A stretch of DNA of 64,000 nucleotides from Sacculina carcini (lineage: Eukaryota > Arthropoda > Thecostraca > Sacculinidae), in contig OU696579.1 in NCBI GenBank assembly GCA_916048095.2, positions 1,258,501 through 1,322,500 on the forward strand, in the 5' to 3' direction. The position numbers and the translations under genes are program-made. Position 1 is the stretch's first letter. Each line of letters begins with the position of its first letter. Below are positions 60,590 to 64,000 of the stretch, piece after piece. The notes under the pieces were generated by a model. It did not search any database. It was given only the letters and a program-made list of their open reading frames with translations, and was not told the DNA's origin.

Positions 60590-61160
60590 TTTTTTTTTCT
60601 AGACACAAGCAAATATATTTACAAACGCGTACATATGTGTATGTGTGTGTATTTATATGTATATGGGTGTATGTGTGTGTATGTATAGGTATATGTGTAT
60701 GTGTATGTGTGTATGTGTGTGCGTAGATTTTGTATACCTGCATGTGTGTAAGACGTATATTTTTGTCCAAAACAATTTCTTATTTACCATAATGAACTCA
60801 TACTTCTTAACTATGCCTTATAAGCCAAAAACTTATTTCAGGCATCTTCTTATATTTTCTATTTATATAATTATTCCTATACTCAATTTCGCTAATTACC
60901 CATTTTTTATTCATTAATTCATTCATTCATTTTCATGTGATTTCAAATGATCCAATATACACCAATATTATCCTCTGCTTATTTTTGAAAATGTTATATT
61001 TTCCTTGCCCTAAGAGTAATTTTATTTCATTGGGTAGTTTTTTCTAAATGATTCAAGTACAACGTAGACGACAGATTATTTTAAAAGTTCTGCTCTAAAG
61101 AATAACATTTCAAGGTCTGTATTTTTGGCTCTAGCATTTCTTTCATGAATTATATTATTG
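60590..61160. other. AT-rich, no supported feature
   Basis: A GT/GTAT patch lies at 60,635-60,725. Confidence 0.5.
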
Positions 61161-61164
61161 AAGA

Positions 61165-61998
61165 ATGCATATGTTTCTATTATTATTATTGAATGATAAT
61201 ACTAATTATTATCAAGTACAGGCAAGTCCAGTAGCATGGGAAGAGTGCAAGTGTACTGTTACCACCCTGCGGTGGCCCCATGTACTGGAAGCTAACCAAA
61301 AGATTCAGAGAGAAAGAGAATTCGATAAGAGAATAATAAATAAATAACAATAAATATTAAACTATCATCCGATAACACTGCATAATGTCACTCCGCCCTC
61401 ATTCCTCAATAAATAACATCAATCAACAATATATATGTGATTCAATAAATGACAATCATCAATAAATATTAATAAATTTGTAATAAATAACAATCAACAA
61501 CTATGATTATGTATGAAGTATGATTAAATAAGTAACAACACAAATAAATATGATTCATTAAACAACAACAGCCAACATTGAGTAAAAGTATGATTTAATA
61601 AATAACAACATCCAATAATAAAAACTATTAAATAGAGGGTAAAATAACAATAAATAGAAAATATAAGACAATAAATATAAATAGATGACAATATATATAA
61701 ATATATTAATAAGACTCAACAGTCAATTCCGCTCTTTCAGTAGCATTTCATTGACTTTGGCCTTGAATTTCTTCAAATTGTTCTGCGAGAAAGCCTCCTC
61801 CTTCAACGTGTTCCAAGTAGACACAGTGGCCGGAAGAAAGCAACGTTGGAATTGTTTTGTACGACAATGAATTGGAGCCATGCACTGGGAATGCTGTTTG
61901 GATGTAAACCGTGTGCTTCTTGCTGCCACGAAATCATCAGGAATTGACTTGCTCATCGGATGATGGTCGTTGTGCTTGATCTTGTACAGCATACACAC
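61165..61998 (-). mobile_element. LINE family A: ORF2 C-terminus plus complete 3'UTR
   Basis: Minus strand 61,998-61,723 encodes the end of a LINE reverse transcriptase (RCFLPATVSTWNTLKEEAF, then NNLKKFKAKVNEMLLKERN stop). A 3'UTR of about 550 bp leads to the terminal block with hairpins CCACC/GGTGG and AGTGCA-like/TGCACT, ending in (AAT)n. This copy identifies the four detached 3' ends elsewhere in the window. Confidence 0.82.
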
Positions 61999-62183
61999 GC
62001 TGCTGACCTTATATGTATACGTAATATTGAATGTAACTCATGTATACAATTAACAATATGTGCGTTGGTGTATATGTCCCATACCGAGTCAAGCTTATTT
62101 CCGAAATTGATTCATCTTAAGAATTTATTCTACTCTATAGCTATTGATTTTAGAAGGATGACCAAGTGTGACCCACTGGCCCA

Positions 62184-62186
<3 letters not shown>

Positions 62187-62272
<86 letters not shown>

Positions 62273-62275
62273 ACA
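62187..62275 (+). repeat. (GT)n, about 42 units
   Basis: Uninterrupted GT dinucleotides. Confidence 0.98.
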
Positions 62276-62404
62276 CAGTGTGATACATGGCAATATGTTT
62301 ATCATTCTCGAATTGTACTATCGTTAAACACACCACCATAGAAAACTGGGAATTCTAGACAGGTTTTGGTAGATTGGTCAATGTACAAATGCTACTCGAG
62401 ATAA

Positions 62405-62414
62405 CACACACACA

Positions 62415-62457
<43 letters not shown>

Positions 62458-62650
62458 GCGTCTTCCGGCATGTTGTTGTGGGCTCATAAATAAACATGTT
62501 TGGTTGAATTATGGACAATCGTCACCAATTGCAACAGTTTACACAAATTACACCCAGCACACGCAAACACACACACACACACAAGCACACATACACAAGC
62601 ACACACACACATACATACAAGCACAAGCACACACACACACACCCACATTC
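62405..62650 (+). repeat. (CA)n tracts
   Basis: (CA)n at 62,405-62,456 and broken runs with CAAG at 62,565-62,645. Confidence 0.92.
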
Positions 62651-62654
62651 GGGT

Positions 62655-64000
62655 AGGGTTGGGCAATGTGTCTTCTGGGACCATGCAATAATTTCACACA
62701 AGCTGACACACCAGCACACAAACAAACACATGCAGGCAGACAGACAGACAGACAAAAGGCATGTCAAGTGTAAATTTATTGGTAGCCGCCTGCAGAAAGA
62801 AAACGCAAAAAAGTAGCCGTTTTTGTTAAAAAATAATTGATGAAACATATTCAACAGCAAAAATTATCACACAAGTGTATTATATATGATTAATAGTTTA
62901 AGACACCTGGTATGGACAATAATTTGCAATCTTAATTGTCCAGATGAACAAGATTAATTGTGTGCGTACAGTGATCAGAACATTGAAAATAAAAAAAACG
63001 CTAGGAAACACTTAGAGTACGCTAAACTCATGTGAGCCCACGAAAAAACCCACCACACATTCACAAATCTCAACTAATTCATAAAGGTATTAACGAATAC
63101 AAATGTCAGCTCAGCATAAGAGAGGAAAGCCAATTCGGAGACAAATATTCAAAGATAGCCAGGGGAAGAGAAGAACATAGATACATAGACACGGAAGGCA
63201 ATATATTTAGTTTAGACAGAGGCAGATTAGATTAGACTTCAATATTCCATCTAGATTTATCTAGATTTAGATTAGATAGATACACATAGCGATATGTAGA
63301 CGCTCGCAGAATCGCCAAAATCACATTATCATAGAAACTCACAAACATTCATCAATGACACCTAGCTTTGGAAAGAGTATATGCAATAAATCAATGTAAT
63401 AAACCGTTCGTAAAAGTGTACGTACAGGTGGGGTGAGCACACGGACATACATGCGCCAGGCAAACAACGGGGTCATCACTGTCTTGACGGATCACATGAT
63501 TGAAATGTACAACATACAAAATAAGAATAGTTAATAATAAATAATAAGTGAAAATAAATAATAAATAATTATTAAAAATATATAATAAATAATTATTAAA
63601 AATATATAATAATTAAAAATATATAATATTATATAATTTTTATATATAATAATTAAAAATGTATAATAAATATTAATAAATAATTATCCTTAAAAATAGC
63701 ATAAAATAAACATATTAAAATTGGCATTTCTGCATACACACTTGCTCAGCTGTATTTTGCGTGTGAATTTAGGTTGGGTTTCTGTATGATGGGCCCTGAA
63801 GCAGTGTATTATGTGTGTGTGTGATTTATGACAACAGCGCTTCCAGATCACCCTTGCGATATACGCGCGTGCAAGCACGTATGTAAATTCACAGCGCGCA
63901 CACACACACACACACACACACACGAGCGCAATATCAAGCCAATGTTTTATGCAGGAGGAAAGTTTGTGAGTGGACATTGCACAGCCATAAAGCAGCAATG
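62655..64000. other. AT-rich end of window, no supported gene
   Basis: TAGATTTATCTAGATTTAGA patches at 63,225-63,290, AATAATTATTAAAAATATAT low-complexity sequence at 63,530-63,690 and (CA)n at 63,898-63,923. Confidence 0.6.

Overview
This is a window of a metazoan nuclear genome. It has spliced genes with GT-AG introns and animal-only gene families, including a class B neuropeptide receptor, SRP receptor beta and a dihydroceramide desaturase. The background is about 60% AT and crowded with (TG)n, (CA)n and (TA)n microsatellites, minisatellites, LINE 3' ends, tRNA-derived SINEs and hAT-like non-autonomous transposons. The receptor is closest, from memory, to invertebrate calcitonin/DH31-type receptors. 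An invertebrate bilaterian is likely, but the phylum cannot be settled from this window. I recognised no LTR element, retrovirus-like copy or Polinton.

Region by region. 0-6.7 kb holds SRPRB (+), five exons, with a 3.8-kb 21-bp minisatellite that begins exactly at the exon 3 splice donor. 7.8-8.5 kb holds a single-exon PHOSPHO-type HAD phosphatase (-). 9.2-11.8 kb holds an intronless ZC3H14/Nab2-type CCCH protein (-), divergent from CNOT9. 12.5-18.4 kb holds CNOT9 (+), six exons, whose last intron is a minisatellite. 18.4-26.4 kb is repeats: LINE endonuclease remnant, MITEs, a pogo/Tigger remnant and TA tracts. 26.4-55.3 kb holds a class B (secretin-family) GPCR (-) that no long open frame reveals. 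I rebuilt ten of its exons by phase and motif; they cover the six-cysteine hormone-binding domain and TM1-TM7. DEGS1 (-) lies inside one of its introns, divergent from the start of an unidentified plus-strand gene. 55.6-57.7 kb holds a young hAT copy with a perfect 8-bp target duplication beside a possible 5' exon set. 58-64 kb is repeats and AT-rich sequence with no supported host gene.

The housekeeping genes are not an operon. SRPRB anchors the signal recognition particle receptor at the ER, CNOT9 and ZC3H14 act on mRNA deadenylation and poly(A) binding, DEGS1 makes ceramide, and the receptor sits at the cell surface. The strongest unexplained signal is how repeats meet splice sites. Two minisatellites start at a 5' splice site and one runs into a 3' splice site. 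Ten of the nineteen acceptors I could place have a sense-strand (TG)n tract just upstream. At least three exons are bracketed by (TG)n before and (AC)n after, a complementary arrangement that could fold across the exon.
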